Assembly: GCA_021828865.1 (NCBI GenBank)
Contig: JAJZCW010000006.1
Span: 62,001-126,000 of the forward strand
Length of the DNA stretch: 64,000 nucleotides
Direction of reading: 5' to 3'
Source of the DNA: Bacillota bacterium
Lineage (GTDB): Bacteria; Bacillota; Bacilli; Alicyclobacillales; SLC66
Part shown: in pieces, positions 52,851 to 62,641 of the stretch
Position numbering within the stretch: position 1 is the stretch's first letter
Layout of the letters: the number at the start of each line of letters is the position of its first letter
Position numbers and translations under genes: made by a program
Notes under the pieces: model-generated
Told to the model about the DNA's origin: nothing
The model's input: only the letters and a program-made list of their open reading frames with translations
Database searches by the model: none

Positions 52851-55472
52851 GTGAGAGCGAGTGAATTACGCCGCAAATATGTGGAGTTTTTTAAGGAAAA
52901 AGGGCATGATATCATGCCAAGCGCAAGCCTGGTCCCGCAGGACGATGCCTCGCTGCTGTGGATCAACAGTGGGATGGCCCCGTTAAAAAAATACTTTGAC
53001 GGTCGAGTAGTACCAAACAATCCCCGCATGACCAATAGTCAGAAGTGTATTCGCACGAACGACATTGAAAATGTCGGAAGAACGGCGCGACACCAGACTT
53101 TTTTTGAGATGCTGGGGAATTTTTCGATTGGCGATTACTTCAAAAGGGAATCAATCCATTGGGCATGGGAATTTGTGACCGAGCGTCTTGGCATTGAATC
53201 CGAGCGGTTGTCGGTGACCATCCATCCGGAAGACGACGAGGCGTTCCTCATCTGGCACCGCGAAATCGGTTTGCCGGAAGACAAAATATTGCGTCTGGAA
53301 GAGAATTTTTGGGATATTGGCGAGGGGCCGTGCGGCCCGAACTCGGAAATTTTTTACGACCGAGGAGCGGGGATTGGGTGTGGACGCTCTGAATGCGATG
53401 CCAGTTGCGACTGCGACCGGCATTTGGAGATTTGGAACCTGGTCTTCAGCCAGTACAACCATAATCCAGACGGTTCTTACACGTCGCTGCCTAAGAAAAA
53501 CATCGATACAGGGATGGGGCTCGAGCGCACGGCGTCTGTCCTTCAGGGCGTGGCCACTAATTTTGATACGGATTTGTTTCGTCCCATCATTGACAAGGCA
53601 GCATCAATTCTCGGCGTCCATTATGGGGAAAAATTGGAACAGGACGTGTCTTTGAAAATTATTGCGGACCATGTGCGCACAGTAGTTTTTGCGATAACAG
53701 ACGGTGTGCTTCCTAGCAATGAGGGGCGCGGCTACGTCATTCGGAGGCTGCTCCGCCGTGCGGTGAGAAATGGGAAAAAACTCGGGTATAGCAAGCCCTT
53801 TTTGTATACGTTGACGGACATTGTCGGTGAAGTAATGGCAGATTATTATCCGGAAGTATTGAAAAGCAGGGCGCGAATCGAGGAAGTCATTCGCCGCGAA
53901 GAAGAGCGGTTTCACGAGACGCTTGCCGATGGCGAAGCGATGCTTGCCCGCCTGATTGAACGATTGGAAGAGGAGAAACAATCAATCATTGCAGGTGAGG
54001 ACGCGTTCCGGCTATATGATACGTATGGATTCCCACTGGATCTAACAGAAGAGATCGCGCAAGAAAACGGGATCGGCGTGGACCGCGATGGATTTGAAAT
54101 AGCGCTTGAAGAGCAGCGCACGAGGGCGAGAAACGCCCGCCACGAAGTAGACAGCATGCAGGTGCAAACAGGTCTGCTTCGCGATTTGAATGTGGGCAGC
54201 CAATTTGTCGGCTACTCGGAGTGGACCGTGCCTGCGAAGTTGGAGGTGCTGATTGCCAACAACGAACTGGTGGAGAGAGCGGGTCTTGGCGAGCATGTTC
54301 AGGTGATTCTCGATCGCACCCCATTTTATGCGGAAAGTGGTGGACAAGTTGCCGATCAGGGGATGATTTTTGGCAACGGGTTTGAACTTCGCGTGATGGA
54401 TGTCCAAAAAGCGCCTGGCGGTCAACACTTGCATCACTGCGAAGTGATGTTTGGCGAAGTCGCTAAAGGCGCCAGCGTAACAGCGGCGATTGACGCCAAA
54501 ATGCGCGCGGACATTACGAAGAATCACACGGCAACCCACTTACTTCACAAGGCGCTTCGCGAAGTACTCGGTGGACACGTAGCACAGGCGGGTTCGATGG
54601 TGCAAGGCGATCGTCTGCGCTTTGATTTTTCCCATAATGGCAGCATGACCAAAGAACAAATGGATAAGGTGGAACGACTCGTCAATGAGCAGATTTGGCT
54701 TGACGAAGTGGTAGAGATAGAGGAAATGGAACTTGACGAAGCCAAAGGGCTCGGTGCGATGGCTTTGTTTGGGGAAAAATATGGTGAAGTGGTGCGCGTG
54801 GTCAAAGCGGGGAATTACTCGATCGAACTTTGCGGCGGTTGTCATGTGTTGCGGACGGGGCAAATTAACCTCTTCAAACTAGTCTCTGAAACGGGCATCG
54901 GTTCCGGAATTCGACGCGTGGAGGCGGTGACCGGTGAGCACGCGTTTGAATATTTCAAAATGGAGGAAAAACTACTGGTAGCGATGAGCGAACAATTGCA
55001 TGCTCACCCGGCTCAATTGCCTGAGCGGGTGGAAGGGCTCATGGGGCAGGTGAAGACGCTCGAAAAACAATCGTCCGCCCTCACTTCGCAAGTTGGGAAA
55101 TTCGAGGCGTTACAATTGCTTGACAAGGTCGCCACGTACGCAAAAGGCCAAGCGCTCATCAGCATGGTAAACGCAATGGATGTCGAGGGGCTTCGTTCCA
55201 CTGCGGAGGAACTAAAAGCGCGGCAACCGGATCTGCTGCTGTTTTTGCTTGCGAAACTTGGCGATAAACTGCAAATGATCGCGGTGGTGCCAAAAACACA
55301 ACAGGCACAGGGCATTCACGCTGGCAAATTGATTAAGGAAATTGCAGAAGGTGTGGGCGGTTCTGGTGGTGGCAAACCAGATATCGCGCAGGCAGGGGCA
55401 AAAGATCCTTCTAGATGGAATGAGGCGCTGAAACTCGCCACCATCGTGGTTACGCGCCAGCTTTCGGAGTAA
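52851..55472 (+). CDS. alaS: Alanyl-tRNA synthetase
   Basis: 873 aa. Class II catalytic core (RKYVEFFKEKGHDIMPSASL, then LLWINSGMAPLKKYF), tRNA-recognition domain, editing domain with the zinc-type motif HTATHLLHKALRE and CGGCH, and C-Ala domain with GGSGGGKPDIAQAGA. GTG 52851 gives the usual start MRASELRRKYVEFF and has AAGGATGG eight bases upstream; ATG 52839 is an alternative. First gene of the alaS-ireB-ruvX-yrzB run. Confidence 0.97.
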   Translation: MRASELRRKYVEFFKEKGHDIMPSASLVPQDDASLLWINSGMAPLKKYFDGRVVPNNPRMTNSQKCIRTNDIENVGRTARHQTFFEMLGNFSIGDYFKRESIHWAWEFVTERLGIESERLSVTIHPEDDEAFLIWHREIGLPEDKILRLEENFWDIGEGPCGPNSEIFYDRGAGIGCGRSECDASCDCDRHLEIWNLVFSQYNHNPDGSYTSLPKKNIDTGMGLERTASVLQGVATNFDTDLFRPIIDKAASILGVHYGEKLEQDVSLKIIADHVRTVVFAITDGVLPSNEGRGYVIRRLLRRAVRNGKKLGYSKPFLYTLTDIVGEVMADYYPEVLKSRARIEEVIRREEERFHETLADGEAMLARLIERLEEEKQSIIAGEDAFRLYDTYGFPLDLTEEIAQENGIGVDRDGFEIALEEQRTRARNARHEVDSMQVQTGLLRDLNVGSQFVGYSEWTVPAKLEVLIANNELVERAGLGEHVQVILDRTPFYAESGGQVADQGMIFGNGFELRVMDVQKAPGGQHLHHCEVMFGEVAKGASVTAAIDAKMRADITKNHTATHLLHKALREVLGGHVAQAGSMVQGDRLRFDFSHNGSMTKEQMDKVERLVNEQIWLDEVVEIEEMELDEAKGLGAMALFGEKYGEVVRVVKAGNYSIELCGGCHVLRTGQINLFKLVSETGIGSGIRRVEAVTGEHAFEYFKMEEKLLVAMSEQLHAHPAQLPERVEGLMGQVKTLEKQSSALTSQVGKFEALQLLDKVATYAKGQALISMVNAMDVEGLRSTAEELKARQPDLLLFLLAKLGDKLQMIAVVPKTQQAQGIHAGKLIKEIAEGVGGSGGGKPDIAQAGAKDPSRWNEALKLATIVVTRQLSE

Positions 55473-55535
55473 TATTCGCATTTTTTGCAATACCCGTTTA
55501 CAATAGGGATATGATTCGCGAGTGGGGGGATATTT

Positions 55536-55796
55536 GTGTCATCTTTTGAAGAGACGATGCAATTTCGCTTGCGTCCGGATGAACCGACCCGCGCTGAACG
55601 GGTATTGCTCTTAGCCTATGAGGCGCTTACCGATAAGGGGTACAATCCCATTCATCAAATTTCTGGCTACCTGATTTCTGGCGATCCTGCGTATATCACC
55701 AGTTATAAGGATGCGCGCGATGCCATTCGCCGTGTGGAACGCGATGAATTGATTGAGGAGTTGGTCAGGTTTTACCTAGCCACTAAATTGCCATGA
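55536..55796 (+). CDS. IreB/YrzL-family regulatory phosphoprotein
   Basis: 86 aa, full family length (DUF965). [25 protein letters not shown] and GDPAYITSY are hallmark segments. In Enterococcus IreB is phosphorylated by the Ser/Thr kinase IreK and modulates cell-wall stress responses. GTG 55536 behind GGGGGGATATTT. The stop overlaps the ruvX start. Confidence 0.93.
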   Translation: MSSFEETMQFRLRPDEPTRAERVLLLAYEALTDKGYNPIHQISGYLISGDPAYITSYKDARDAIRRVERDELIEELVRFYLATKLP

Positions 55797-56212
55797 AAAT
55801 AATGGGGATTGATTATGGCGATGCTCGAATCGGTTTGGCCTTGAGCGATGATTTGCAGATCACGGCGCAGGGATACGATGTGCTCGAAGTGAAGAAAAAT
55901 CGCAATGTCCTCGAGGATATTGCGAGAATCGCAAAGACGGAACACGTGTCCCTGTTTGTGGTCGGATTGCCAAGGAATATGAATGGCACCTATGGAGAAC
56001 GTGCGGATATTACACGCGAGTTTGGTGAAAAATTGACTTCTTTTACATCGATACCTATCGAATGGATAGATGAACGCCTCACCACCGTCAGCGTGAACCG
56101 AATGCTTGTTGAAGGCAATGTCAGTCGTCAGAAACGCAAAAAAGTGGTGGATAAACTGGCAGCGGTGTTGATTTTACAAACCTATTTAGACCGCATCAAA
56201 GGGAGGCCTTGA
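55793..56212 (+). CDS. ruvX: Holliday junction resolvase-like YqgF/RuvX
   Basis: 139 aa RNase H-like fold. Catalytic Asp7 lies in [15 protein letters not shown], with [15 protein letters not shown] and [11 protein letters not shown] following. The family is implicated in 16S pre-rRNA 5' maturation and in junction resolution. ATG overlaps the ireB stop (ATGA). Confidence 0.95.
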   Translation: MKIMGIDYGDARIGLALSDDLQITAQGYDVLEVKKNRNVLEDIARIAKTEHVSLFVVGLPRNMNGTYGERADITREFGEKLTSFTSIPIEWIDERLTTVSVNRMLVEGNVSRQKRKKVVDKLAAVLILQTYLDRIKGRP

Positions 56213-56213
56213 C

Positions 56214-56486
56214 TTGCTGGATGATCTGTTAATGGGGCAAGTGGTACTAAATGATGAGCAGGGAAAAGAAGAGACATTCAGAGTGGTACGCGTGCTTGAG
56301 ATGCGGGAGAAGCATTACGTGCTGCTACAGTCTATCGATGATCCGCGAGACGATTTGCTGATTTTGCGAGTCGAAGGCGATGTGGAGTCAGATGAAGCTA
56401 CTCTTGTCGGCATCGATGATGATGAAGAATGGGAAGAAGTGGCCGAAGCCTTTGATGAACTTTTATTTGACATTGATGAAGACTGA
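56214..56486 (+). CDS. yrzB: DUF1292 protein (YrzB family)
   Basis: 90 aa, acidic, ending DELLFDIDED. Beta-rich DUF1292 core (GKEETFRVVRVLEMREKHYV, then LILRVEGD). Function unknown, but order after ireB-ruvX is conserved across Bacillales. TTG 56214 follows GGGAGG. Confidence 0.88.
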   Translation: MLDDLLMGQVVLNDEQGKEETFRVVRVLEMREKHYVLLQSIDDPRDDLLILRVEGDVESDEATLVGIDDDEEWEEVAEAFDELLFDIDED

Positions 56487-56512
56487 AGATAAAGGACGGT
56501 AACGCTTAGTCA

Positions 56513-57604
56513 ATGGGGAAGCGGAGAAAGCCTTGGTGGAAGCGAAAATCAACACGTTCTCTAGGAATCCTGACAGCACTAGTCATTATCGTGCTGGCTT
56601 TTTTTGTGGGGATCAATAATCTGTCTCGTAGCCCCAATGGAACGCCTGGTCGGAAGATCTGGGTGAACATCCAAAGCGGTCTTAGTAGCCACGCCATCGG
56701 TCAATTATTGCAGGAAAAAGGGGTCATTGATAATGCCTTATGGTTTCGCGTTTACCTCTGGTGGTCGCATCAGGGGGCGGATTTACAAGCCGGCAATTAC
56801 CTGTTCCAATCAGGAATGACTTTTCCTCAGGTGGTAGAGGAGTTGAAGATCGGCGCTGCCCGCTATAATACCGTGATGGTGACGGTGCCGGAAGGTTTCA
56901 CCGTGGCACAGATTGCCACGTTACTGGGAGAGGACAAGCTTTGCACGCCAAAGGCTTTTATCCAGGCAGTGGACCATGGCGTATATACAGAATCTTTTAT
57001 CAAGCAAATTCCTATACATAGCGGGATTCAATTTCGCTTGGAGGGTTATCTATTTCCTAGTACCTACGCTATTATCCGCGGGGAGAGCGCTCATCAGATC
57101 GTGCAGACCATGCTCGCGCAAATGCAAAGTGTTTGGACAAACTCTCGACTGGCCGCAATCCGTAAGGAAGGACTCACCCTTAATCAGGCGCTTACGATCG
57201 CGTCCATGGTGGAGCGAGAGGCAAGAATCCCTAGTGATCGCCCACTTATTGCCAGCGTCATTTTCAACAGGTTGCACCATCAGCCGCCCATGCACCTGAG
57301 AATCGATGCAACGGTGGAATATGCGCTTGGTTATTACCATGGTTACACACAAAACCTGACTATGAATGATCTCTTTGTAAATAGTCCCTATAATACGTAT
57401 ATGCATCGGGGATTGCCGCCGGGTCCGATTGCCAATCCTGGGCTTGCGTCGATTCTTGCTGTCCTTCAACCGGCTCATACGAATTACCTATACTATGTGG
57501 CGAAAAATGATGGGAGCGGGGGTAGTTATTTTGCCACTACTTATGCCGAACAATTGAAAAATGAGGCGCGTAGCCAGGCAAATGCTGCAAAATTAGCTCA
57601 TTAG
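56513..57604 (+). CDS. mltG: Endolytic murein transglycosylase MltG
   Basis: 363 aa. N-terminal basic segment and one helix (about 17-35), then a LysM-like region and the YceG catalytic domain. The catalytic Glu is Glu234 in SMVEREARIPSDRP. TVPEGFTVAQIA and NTYMHRGLPPGPIANPG are also diagnostic. Cleaves nascent peptidoglycan strands to end elongation. 26 bp downstream of yrzB. Confidence 0.94.
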   Translation: MGKRRKPWWKRKSTRSLGILTALVIIVLAFFVGINNLSRSPNGTPGRKIWVNIQSGLSSHAIGQLLQEKGVIDNALWFRVYLWWSHQGADLQAGNYLFQSGMTFPQVVEELKIGAARYNTVMVTVPEGFTVAQIATLLGEDKLCTPKAFIQAVDHGVYTESFIKQIPIHSGIQFRLEGYLFPSTYAIIRGESAHQIVQTMLAQMQSVWTNSRLAAIRKEGLTLNQALTIASMVEREARIPSDRPLIASVIFNRLHHQPPMHLRIDATVEYALGYYHGYTQNLTMNDLFVNSPYNTYMHRGLPPGPIANPGLASILAVLQPAHTNYLYYVAKNDGSGGSYFATTYAEQLKNEARSQANAAKLAH

Positions 57605-57664
57605 AAGTGTCCCATGCGCATAGACTTTTTTACATTTCAGAGCGAAATGCAAGGAGGTCCGGCC

Positions 57665-58360
57665 ATGGGGATCATTACGTTGGTAGCAGTAATGGTGCGG
57701 GAATTTTTTCTGTTTGTCTCCTATGTCAAAAATCACACCTTTCCGCAACCTTTAAGCAGCGCAGAGGAAGAACTATACATGCGCCGTTTTCAGCGTGGAG
57801 ACGAAGAAGCCCGCAATATGTTAATTGAACACAACCTGAGATTGGTGGCCCACCTTGTCAAAAAATACGACCATGGACAAGTGGAGAGTGAAGACCTGAT
57901 TTCAATCGGAACCATTGGGCTCATCAAGGGAATACAGACCTACAAACCGGATAAAGGGGTAAAACTCGCTACGTATGCAGCGAGATGTATCGAGAACGAA
58001 ATTTTGATGTTTATGCGTTCTGCTAAGAAAACACGCCGAGATATCTCTCTTCATGAACCAATTGGCCAGGATAAGGAAGGCAATGAAGTAGCGCTTCTCG
58101 ATCTTTTGGGAACAGATGGAGAAGAAGTGATCGATTCTGTTCAAATGCAGATGGACAGGGAGCGAATTTATCAGGTGCTCGCTTCCTTAAGTCCAAGAGA
58201 GCGAGAAATTGTCTGGGCGAGGTTTGGACTTGTTGGTGGGGAAGAAAAGACCCAACGGGAAATCGCAAAAGAACTAGGTATCTCAAGGTCCTATGTGTCG
58301 CGGATTGAGAAGCGTGCATTGGAAAAATTATATGATGAGTTGGATCGCCCATTGCGATGA
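57665..58360 (+). CDS. sigK: RNA polymerase sporulation sigma factor SigK
   Basis: 231 aa pro-sigma-K. The first about 20 residues ([20 protein letters not shown]) form the hydrophobic pro-sequence removed by the SpoIVFB protease in the mother cell. Region 2 ([20 protein letters not shown] to MRSAKK) and region 4 ([31 protein letters not shown]) follow. ATG 57665 is behind AAGGAGGTCCGG. The gene is continuous: no skin element interrupts it. Diagnostic of endospore formation. Confidence 0.95.
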   Translation: MGIITLVAVMVREFFLFVSYVKNHTFPQPLSSAEEELYMRRFQRGDEEARNMLIEHNLRLVAHLVKKYDHGQVESEDLISIGTIGLIKGIQTYKPDKGVKLATYAARCIENEILMFMRSAKKTRRDISLHEPIGQDKEGNEVALLDLLGTDGEEVIDSVQMQMDRERIYQVLASLSPREREIVWARFGLVGGEEKTQREIAKELGISRSYVSRIEKRALEKLYDELDRPLR

Positions 58361-58441
58361 CTCGCTTCAGGATGAACTTGGATATTTTTTGGCCCTGTGA
58401 TACCATGAATCCCAATGGAAGATAAGGCGGGGGTCTGGTTG

Positions 58442-58966
58442 TTGGCGTTCTTGCGACCGCGTGAATTTGTGACTTCTATTTATGATATCAATTTACATCA
58501 CCACTATGAGAGGGGACTTCGTTCCATCCTCACGGATCTCGATAATACGCTTGTGGAATGGAATTCTCCTGTAGCCACCCCCAAGTTAATGGCATGGCTG
58601 GAAGATGCGAAGACAATAGGGTTTCAGGTCTGCATTATCTCCAACAATGAAGAGACAAGGGTGATGGAGTTCGCCAAGTTGGTCGGGATTCCCGCTGTTT
58701 ATAAGGCAGGGAAACCCAGAAAGAGGGCGTATCGTAAAACGATGGCGATGTTGTCCACGACTCCTCGCGAGACGATGATGGTGGGTGATCAAATTTTTAC
58801 GGATGTGCTTGGTGGAAACCGGCTCGGACTATACACGATTCTGGTGAAGCCCATCCATCAACAGGAATTCATTGGGACGAAAGTGACGCGAAAATTGGAG
58901 CGTTTGGTGCTCAGGCAAATGCCGGAGCCAACGATAAATAAGGTGAATGAGAAAAGTGAGCGGTGA
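58442..58966 (+). CDS. yqeG: YqeG-family HAD phosphatase (IIIA)
   Basis: About 174 aa. HAD motif I is LTDLDNTLVEWN, motif II VCIISNNEE, motif III Lys in KAGKPRKRAY and motif IV VGDQIFTDVLGG. TTG 58442 matches the family start (AFLRPREFV) behind AAGGCGGGGG; ATG 58415 gives a longer product without a ribosome binding site. It opens the conserved yqeG-yqeH-aroE-nadD-yqeK-rsfS cluster. Confidence 0.9.
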   Translation: MAFLRPREFVTSIYDINLHHHYERGLRSILTDLDNTLVEWNSPVATPKLMAWLEDAKTIGFQVCIISNNEETRVMEFAKLVGIPAVYKAGKPRKRAYRKTMAMLSTTPRETMMVGDQIFTDVLGGNRLGLYTILVKPIHQQEFIGTKVTRKLERLVLRQMPEPTINKVNEKSER

Positions 58967-58972
58967 AGCCAT

Positions 58973-60136
58973 TTGAGTCTTATTTGTTCAGGATGCGGAG
59001 CCTCGCTTCAGATGGAGCGGGAAGGGGAAAAAGGCTATGTGAGCGGCGATGCGTTTATGCGCGAACACCCGCTTTGCAGGCGCTGTTATCGTCTGATCCA
59101 TTATGGGGAACTGTCGCCGGTCTCCGTGACGGCACAAGAGTATCGACAGACGCTGGAAAAGGCGCTGAAGCGCCCATCCTTAATCCTTTATGTTATTGAT
59201 TTGTTTGATTTTAATGGGAGCTTGGTCAAAGGAGTCGAAAGTCTCATACGTGGTCATGAAATTATCATGGCGATTAACAAATTCGATCTGTTCCCGCGTG
59301 AAATAAGTCCTGAGCGTGTCAAGCATTGGGTAATTCGAGAAGCGGGCAAGCAAGGGCTCACGGTGCGGGAAGCGCTTGTGGTTAGCGCCAAAAATGGACA
59401 AGGTGTCAAGGAATTGTCCCGGACGCTTGAGGCAAGAGCGAAGGGGCGTCCTATCGTGGTGCTTGGGATGGCCAATGTGGGTAAGTCGTCATTGTTGAAT
59501 CGCATCATTGCCACGATGGATGAGGATGAAGGACAAAAATTGACGACGAGCCTCTATCCGGGAACCACGCTTGGGATGGTGAGTTTAACACTTCCTGGCG
59601 GTCAAATGACGTTCACCGATACGCCAGGGTTGCTTGGCACTTACCGGGTGATGGATCGCGTATGTGCCAACTCATTAAAAGACATATTTCCAAGCGCGCG
59701 AATTAATCCGAGAGTGTATCAATTGACAGCAGAACAGACGCTTTTTTTAGGTGGACTCGCGAGAGTGGATTTTGTGAAAGGAACTCCGCAATCCCTCGTG
59801 GTCTATGCAGCCAACCAATTGAAGGTTCACCGTACTAAGCTGGCAAGAGCGGATGAATTGTATGAGCAACATGCGGGGGAACTGTTGACGCCGCCATGCG
59901 ATGAATGTGCGAACGATCTTCGCCCGCTTTTTCCTAAAAGATTTCGCTTTACTAAAGGTCGTCCATTTGACCTCGTGATCTCGGGACTTGGGTTTATTCA
60001 ATTTGGAGGGCAAGAATCAGAACTGGTAGTACACGTCCCAAAAGGAGTGGAAACCACCATTCGGCCATCGCTGATTGGCGGAAGCAAGAAAGGTCCGGGG
60101 GAGGGTGGAAAATGGCCGAATTCCCGGCGTATCTAG
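58973..60136 (+). CDS. yqeH: Circularly permuted ribosome-biogenesis GTPase YqeH
   Basis: 387 aa. N-terminal treble-clef zinc finger (Cys5, Cys8, Cys35, Cys38). GTPase motifs occur in permuted order: G4 NKFD (102-105) precedes G1 GMANVGKSS (165-173) and G3 DTPG (216-219). Needed for 30S assembly and, in Bacillus, chromosome replication control. TTG 58973; 6 bp after yqeG. Confidence 0.95.
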   Translation: MSLICSGCGASLQMEREGEKGYVSGDAFMREHPLCRRCYRLIHYGELSPVSVTAQEYRQTLEKALKRPSLILYVIDLFDFNGSLVKGVESLIRGHEIIMAINKFDLFPREISPERVKHWVIREAGKQGLTVREALVVSAKNGQGVKELSRTLEARAKGRPIVVLGMANVGKSSLLNRIIATMDEDEGQKLTTSLYPGTTLGMVSLTLPGGQMTFTDTPGLLGTYRVMDRVCANSLKDIFPSARINPRVYQLTAEQTLFLGGLARVDFVKGTPQSLVVYAANQLKVHRTKLARADELYEQHAGELLTPPCDECANDLRPLFPKRFRFTKGRPFDLVISGLGFIQFGGQESELVVHVPKGVETTIRPSLIGGSKKGPGEGGKWPNSRRI

Positions 60137-60969
60137 CCGTCATCGGGCACCCGGTAGCACATTCGTTGTCTCCTGCCATGCACCTTGCGGCATATCGTTC
60201 TTTGGAGATCAACGCGTGTTATACAGGGTACGATGTGGAGCCGGAGCGGTTGCGGGACATGGTGAATGCGATGCGCACGCTACATTTTCGCGGCTTTAAC
60301 GTCACCATTCCTCATAAAACGGCGATCATGGACTTGTTAGACGAATGCACCCCGGAAGCCCTTCGCATTGGCGCGGTCAATACGGTGTACGAGAAAGATA
60401 ACCGCTTGATCGGGGATAACACGGATGGGCTAGGCTATGTGGCATCGCTGACTCACGAATTGGATGTTGATGTAAAGGGAAAACGCGTATTGATCCTGGG
60501 AGCAGGGGGTGCTGCCAGAGGTATCGCCGATGCGCTCTGTTTGGCTGGGATCGACACGTTGTGGATCGTCAATCGCCATCTGGAAAAAGCTGTACATTTG
60601 ACGGAACAATTAACTATCCATCACTCTGCCCCTATTTTTGCGTTGGAAACAGGCAAATGGCCGGATACTGGCATTGATCTTTTAATCAACACCACTCCAG
60701 TTGGCATGCACGGCCATTTATCAGAGGAACTGCCAATTGCCACCGACCGTCTGAATGATCGCATGGTGGTCAGCGATATCGTTTATCGCCCCAAGGTGAC
60801 GCCACTTTTAGCTGCGGCAGAACAGGCAGGAGCGAAAACGCATGGTGGACTTGGCATGCTGGTCGAACAAGGGGCGCTCGCTTTTGAAAAATGGTTTGGT
60901 GTCATGCCCCCTGTCTCCGTGATGAGGGAGGCAGCGCTTCAGGAAATGCAAAAGGAGCGCTCATCATGA
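60112..60969 (+). CDS. aroE: Shikimate dehydrogenase
   Basis: 285 aa. Substrate site GHPVAHSLSPAMH and catalytic Lys in NVTIPHKTAIMD; NADP Rossmann motif GAGGAARGI; C-terminal GLGMLVEQGALAFE. Converts 3-dehydroshikimate to shikimate. ATG overlaps the yqeH end by 25 bases and has GGGGGAGGG upstream. Confidence 0.96.
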   Translation: MAEFPAYLAVIGHPVAHSLSPAMHLAAYRSLEINACYTGYDVEPERLRDMVNAMRTLHFRGFNVTIPHKTAIMDLLDECTPEALRIGAVNTVYEKDNRLIGDNTDGLGYVASLTHELDVDVKGKRVLILGAGGAARGIADALCLAGIDTLWIVNRHLEKAVHLTEQLTIHHSAPIFALETGKWPDTGIDLLINTTPVGMHGHLSEELPIATDRLNDRMVVSDIVYRPKVTPLLAAAEQAGAKTHGGLGMLVEQGALAFEKWFGVMPPVSVMREAALQEMQKERSS

Positions 60970-61574
60970 AACATGGACTGTTTGGCGGTACTTTTGATCC
61001 TCCCCATGTAGGACATTTGATGATGGCAGAAGTGGCAAGGGAGAGCTTAAACCTGGATGTGGTTGACTTCATTCCTACCAACATTCCGCCACACAAGTTG
61101 GGACAAAATGTGCAGCCAGCCTCACTTCGAGTCAAGATGCTGGAAACGGCGTTGATGAAATTTCCGTTTTTTCGTGTTTCTACGATCGAACTGGATCGGA
61201 AAGGCATCAGCTATACGATCGATACCGTTCGCGACATTTTTAGGGAGAGTCCAGAAGACGAACTTTTTTGGCTAGTTGGCGCTGATATGCTGAAGGATTT
61301 GCCACATTGGAAAGAGGTGGATGAGCTTTTATCGCTCGTCACAGTAGTGGCTGCGCCGCGTCCGGGGATTCGGATAAAGGAAACGGCAGAAAGGCTTCAC
61401 CAGCAGTACGGCCACGCGCGAATTATACCGCTTACCATGCCGGAACTGGATATTTCGAGTACCTGGTTGCGGGAACGGATGAAAAATGGCTTAAGAGTGG
61501 ATCCGCTGTTGCCAGTGGGAGTCGCCGAGGTGATTTCGCAGGAAGGAGGTTACGTGAGTGGACCGATTTCTTGA
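60966..61574 (+). CDS. nadD: Nicotinate-nucleotide adenylyltransferase
   Basis: 202 aa. The nucleotidylyl-transferase motif GGTFDPPHVGH (7-17) and the C-terminal ISSTWLRER are present. Makes deamido-NAD in NAD biosynthesis. ATG 60966 overlaps the aroE stop. In Bacillus yqeI (RNA-binding YhbY) sits between aroE and nadD; it is absent here. Confidence 0.95.
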   Translation: MKHGLFGGTFDPPHVGHLMMAEVARESLNLDVVDFIPTNIPPHKLGQNVQPASLRVKMLETALMKFPFFRVSTIELDRKGISYTIDTVRDIFRESPEDELFWLVGADMLKDLPHWKEVDELLSLVTVVAAPRPGIRIKETAERLHQQYGHARIIPLTMPELDISSTWLRERMKNGLRVDPLLPVGVAEVISQEGGYVSGPIS

Positions 61575-62151
61575 ACTTGCGAAAGCCAGTTTGTCTTCGC
61601 GTCGCTTCCATCATGTACTGGGAGTGGTGGAAACAGCAAAGGCACTTGCCGCGCGTTATCGGCTAAGCGAGGAACAAACGGAAATTGCCGCTGTCCTTCA
61701 CGATATTTATCGGGAAAAGTCATCCACTGAATTAAAGAAGATGGCGGGCGAAGTAAGTCTGATACTCCCAGATGATGATCCCCCCACTTGGCATGGGCCC
61801 ATCACTGCTGCGAGACTGGTAATGGACTTTGGTATCGACGATCAAGCGATTGGGGAAGCCATTCGCTTTCATACCATCGGTCATCCGGAAATGGGGCCAC
61901 TCGCAAAAATCATATACGTGGCTGACGCGATTGAACCGGGGCGGAACTTTTTCGGAGTCGATCACTTGAGACGGGCAGCAGAAATGGATTTAAATCTCGC
62001 GGTAGCGGTGGTCGCGGACGCGTCACTCGCTTATCTCATCGAAAAGCAACTGAAAATGGCATTGTCCACGGTGGAACTCAGAAACAAAATGTGGAGACTT
62101 GTCGACGGAAACTTGAGGAAAGATTACAATCAAGGTAACAAGATCAATTAA
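61558..62151 (+). CDS. yqeK: YqeK HD-domain bis(5'-nucleosyl)-tetraphosphatase
   Basis: 197 aa. The HD superfamily metal site includes HHVLGVVETA and the paired His-Asp 48-49 (VLHDIYRE), with HTIGHPEMGPLAKIIYVADA downstream. YqeK proteins hydrolyse Ap4A symmetrically. GTG 61558 behind GGAAGGAGG, overlapping the end of nadD. Confidence 0.93.
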   Translation: MDRFLELAKASLSSRRFHHVLGVVETAKALAARYRLSEEQTEIAAVLHDIYREKSSTELKKMAGEVSLILPDDDPPTWHGPITAARLVMDFGIDDQAIGEAIRFHTIGHPEMGPLAKIIYVADAIEPGRNFFGVDHLRRAAEMDLNLAVAVVADASLAYLIEKQLKMALSTVELRNKMWRLVDGNLRKDYNQGNKIN

Positions 62152-62164
62152 GGGAGGTTGACAG

Positions 62165-62521
62165 ATGCGCGATCAGTACAAGGAGTTGGCCCAGTTGGCG
62201 GCTGATGTGGCGGATTCTAAGAAGGCAAGGGATGTGGTGATACTCGATATCAGTGAACTTGCTGTCATTGCTGATTATTTCGTCATTTGCAGCGCCAACT
62301 CGCGTACCCAAGTACAGGCGATTGCGGATGCGGTGGAAGAGATATTGGAACAAAAAGGACTACGCTGCAAAGGCATTGAAGGCCGAGAAGAGGGGAAATG
62401 GGTGTTGATGGATTTTGGCGATCTCGTCATGCACATTTTCCAGGACGAGGAAAGGGAATTTTACGGTTTGGAGCGGTTATGGGGAGATGCACCGCGCTTA
62501 CCTGTACAGATTACCTCCTGA
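62165..62521 (+). CDS. rsfS: Ribosome silencing factor RsfS
   Basis: 118 aa Iojap/RsfS fold: VILDISELAVIADYFVIC, GREEGKWVLMDFGDLVMHIF. It binds uL14 and blocks subunit joining when nutrients are scarce. ATG 62165 behind AGGGAGG. Last gene of the yqe cluster. Confidence 0.95.
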   Translation: MRDQYKELAQLAADVADSKKARDVVILDISELAVIADYFVICSANSRTQVQAIADAVEEILEQKGLRCKGIEGREEGKWVLMDFGDLVMHIFQDEEREFYGLERLWGDAPRLPVQITS

Positions 62522-62641
62522 AATAAGAGATCGACAGTGTTTCAGGTAGTTAAAACTTTGTTAAATCAATTATTGTAAAAAGGATTGAAAATTCCTCTCT
62601 TGAACAGCTTACATCAAGCAGTTCAAAAGGGGTGTTTTTTT

